Below, piece after piece: positions 12,997-13,104 of a stretch of 13,104 nucleotides of DNA (its first letter is position 1; each line of letters begins with the position of its first letter). The notes under the pieces were generated by a model, which saw nothing but the letters and a program-made list of their open reading frames with translations, was not told where the DNA came from and did not search any database. A program made the position numbers and the translations under genes. The DNA is from JAJRVH01 sp964505995 (GTDB lineage: Bacteria > Pseudomonadota > Zetaproteobacteria > Mariprofundales > Mariprofundaceae), in the NCBI GenBank assembly GCA_964505995.1, contig CAZDLB010000048.1, positions 1 to 13,104 on the forward strand. Reading direction: 5' to 3'.

Positions 12997-13104
12997 TCAG
13001 CAGGGCCGGTTTTCCATCTCCTCCCAGGGCGTTTCGCCGCCGCTTTCGGTGCCGAAGAAATGCAGCACCACCCGCTCGATGTCGGCCATGTGGAAGGGCT
13101 TGCG
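12997..13104 (-). CDS. C-terminal end of a gene, possibly a receiver-domain protein
   Basis: The last 35 codons and TGA stop of a minus-strand gene that enters from beyond the window edge. Codon third positions are almost all G or C, as in the neighbouring genes, which supports real coding. The visible end starts RKPFHMADIERVVLHFFG, which resembles the end of a response-regulator receiver domain: the conserved K-P-F after beta5 (Lys equivalent to K109 of CheY) followed by helix alpha5. An acidic tail TESGGETPWEEMENRPC follows. With so little sequence this assignment is tentative; no terminator was found after its stop. Confidence 0.55.
   Translation of the reverse strand, partial: RKPFHMADIERVVLHFFGTESGGETPWEEMENRPC

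Noticed and set aside
12950..13000. Possible tRNA remnant between the partial gene and queA
   Set aside because: Contains GGGTTGAAC-like text but no acceptor, D or anticodon stem can be formed on either strand.

Overview
The window reads as a chromosomal housekeeping segment of a GC-rich proteobacterium. The protein motifs (GlnB-type PII with Tyr51, adenylylatable GSI-beta glutamine synthetase, bifunctional GlnE, QueA, S20) and the sigma70-like promoters fit the gamma/beta/zeta/Acidithiobacillia range. I cannot fix the genus from sequence alone. There is no insertion sequence, prophage, CRISPR array or obvious foreign island, and strong GC at third codon positions runs throughout.

Layout. 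(1) 1-640: rpsT (ribosomal protein S20) on the minus strand, with its own promoter, a leader hairpin and an intrinsic terminator. No gene is seen in 1-114. (2) 641-3598, plus strand: a two-CBS-domain protein with its own terminator, then a fused phosphotransferase-like/P-loop kinase protein, then a six-helix voltage-sensor K+ channel with a C-terminal zinc ribbon. (3) 3605-4972, minus strand: a PIN-PhoH ATPase, convergent with the channel gene with a 6-base gap. (4) 5089-5359, plus strand: tRNA-Gly(GCC) and tRNA-Cys(GCA), separated by a perfect intrinsic terminator and probably transcribed independently. (5) 5380-12786, minus strand: a nitrogen-control cluster, read in transcription order as queA-nadE-glnB, then glnA, then glnE. 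(6) 12997-13104: the last 35 codons of a minus-strand gene whose end looks like a response-regulator receiver domain.

How the genes work together. GlnB (PII) senses 2-oxoglutarate/ATP and, through uridylylation, glutamine. It directs GlnE, which adds AMP to or removes AMP from Tyr400 of GlnA and so sets glutamine synthetase activity. NadE uses glutamine as nitrogen donor for NAD+ and lies 39 bases upstream of glnB in the same direction, so a glutamine consumer, the glutamine sensor, the glutamine producer and its modifying enzyme are adjacent. queA and nadE overlap by four bases (TTGA) and are probably translationally coupled. glnD and ntrBC are not in the window.

Nothing here is a clearly undescribed system. 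The points most worth a second look are the nitrogen/NAD cluster, an apparently leaderless glnE message whose promoter sits against the glnA terminator, the zinc-ribbon channel, the fused kinase of unknown substrate, and the high share of GTG/TTG starts.
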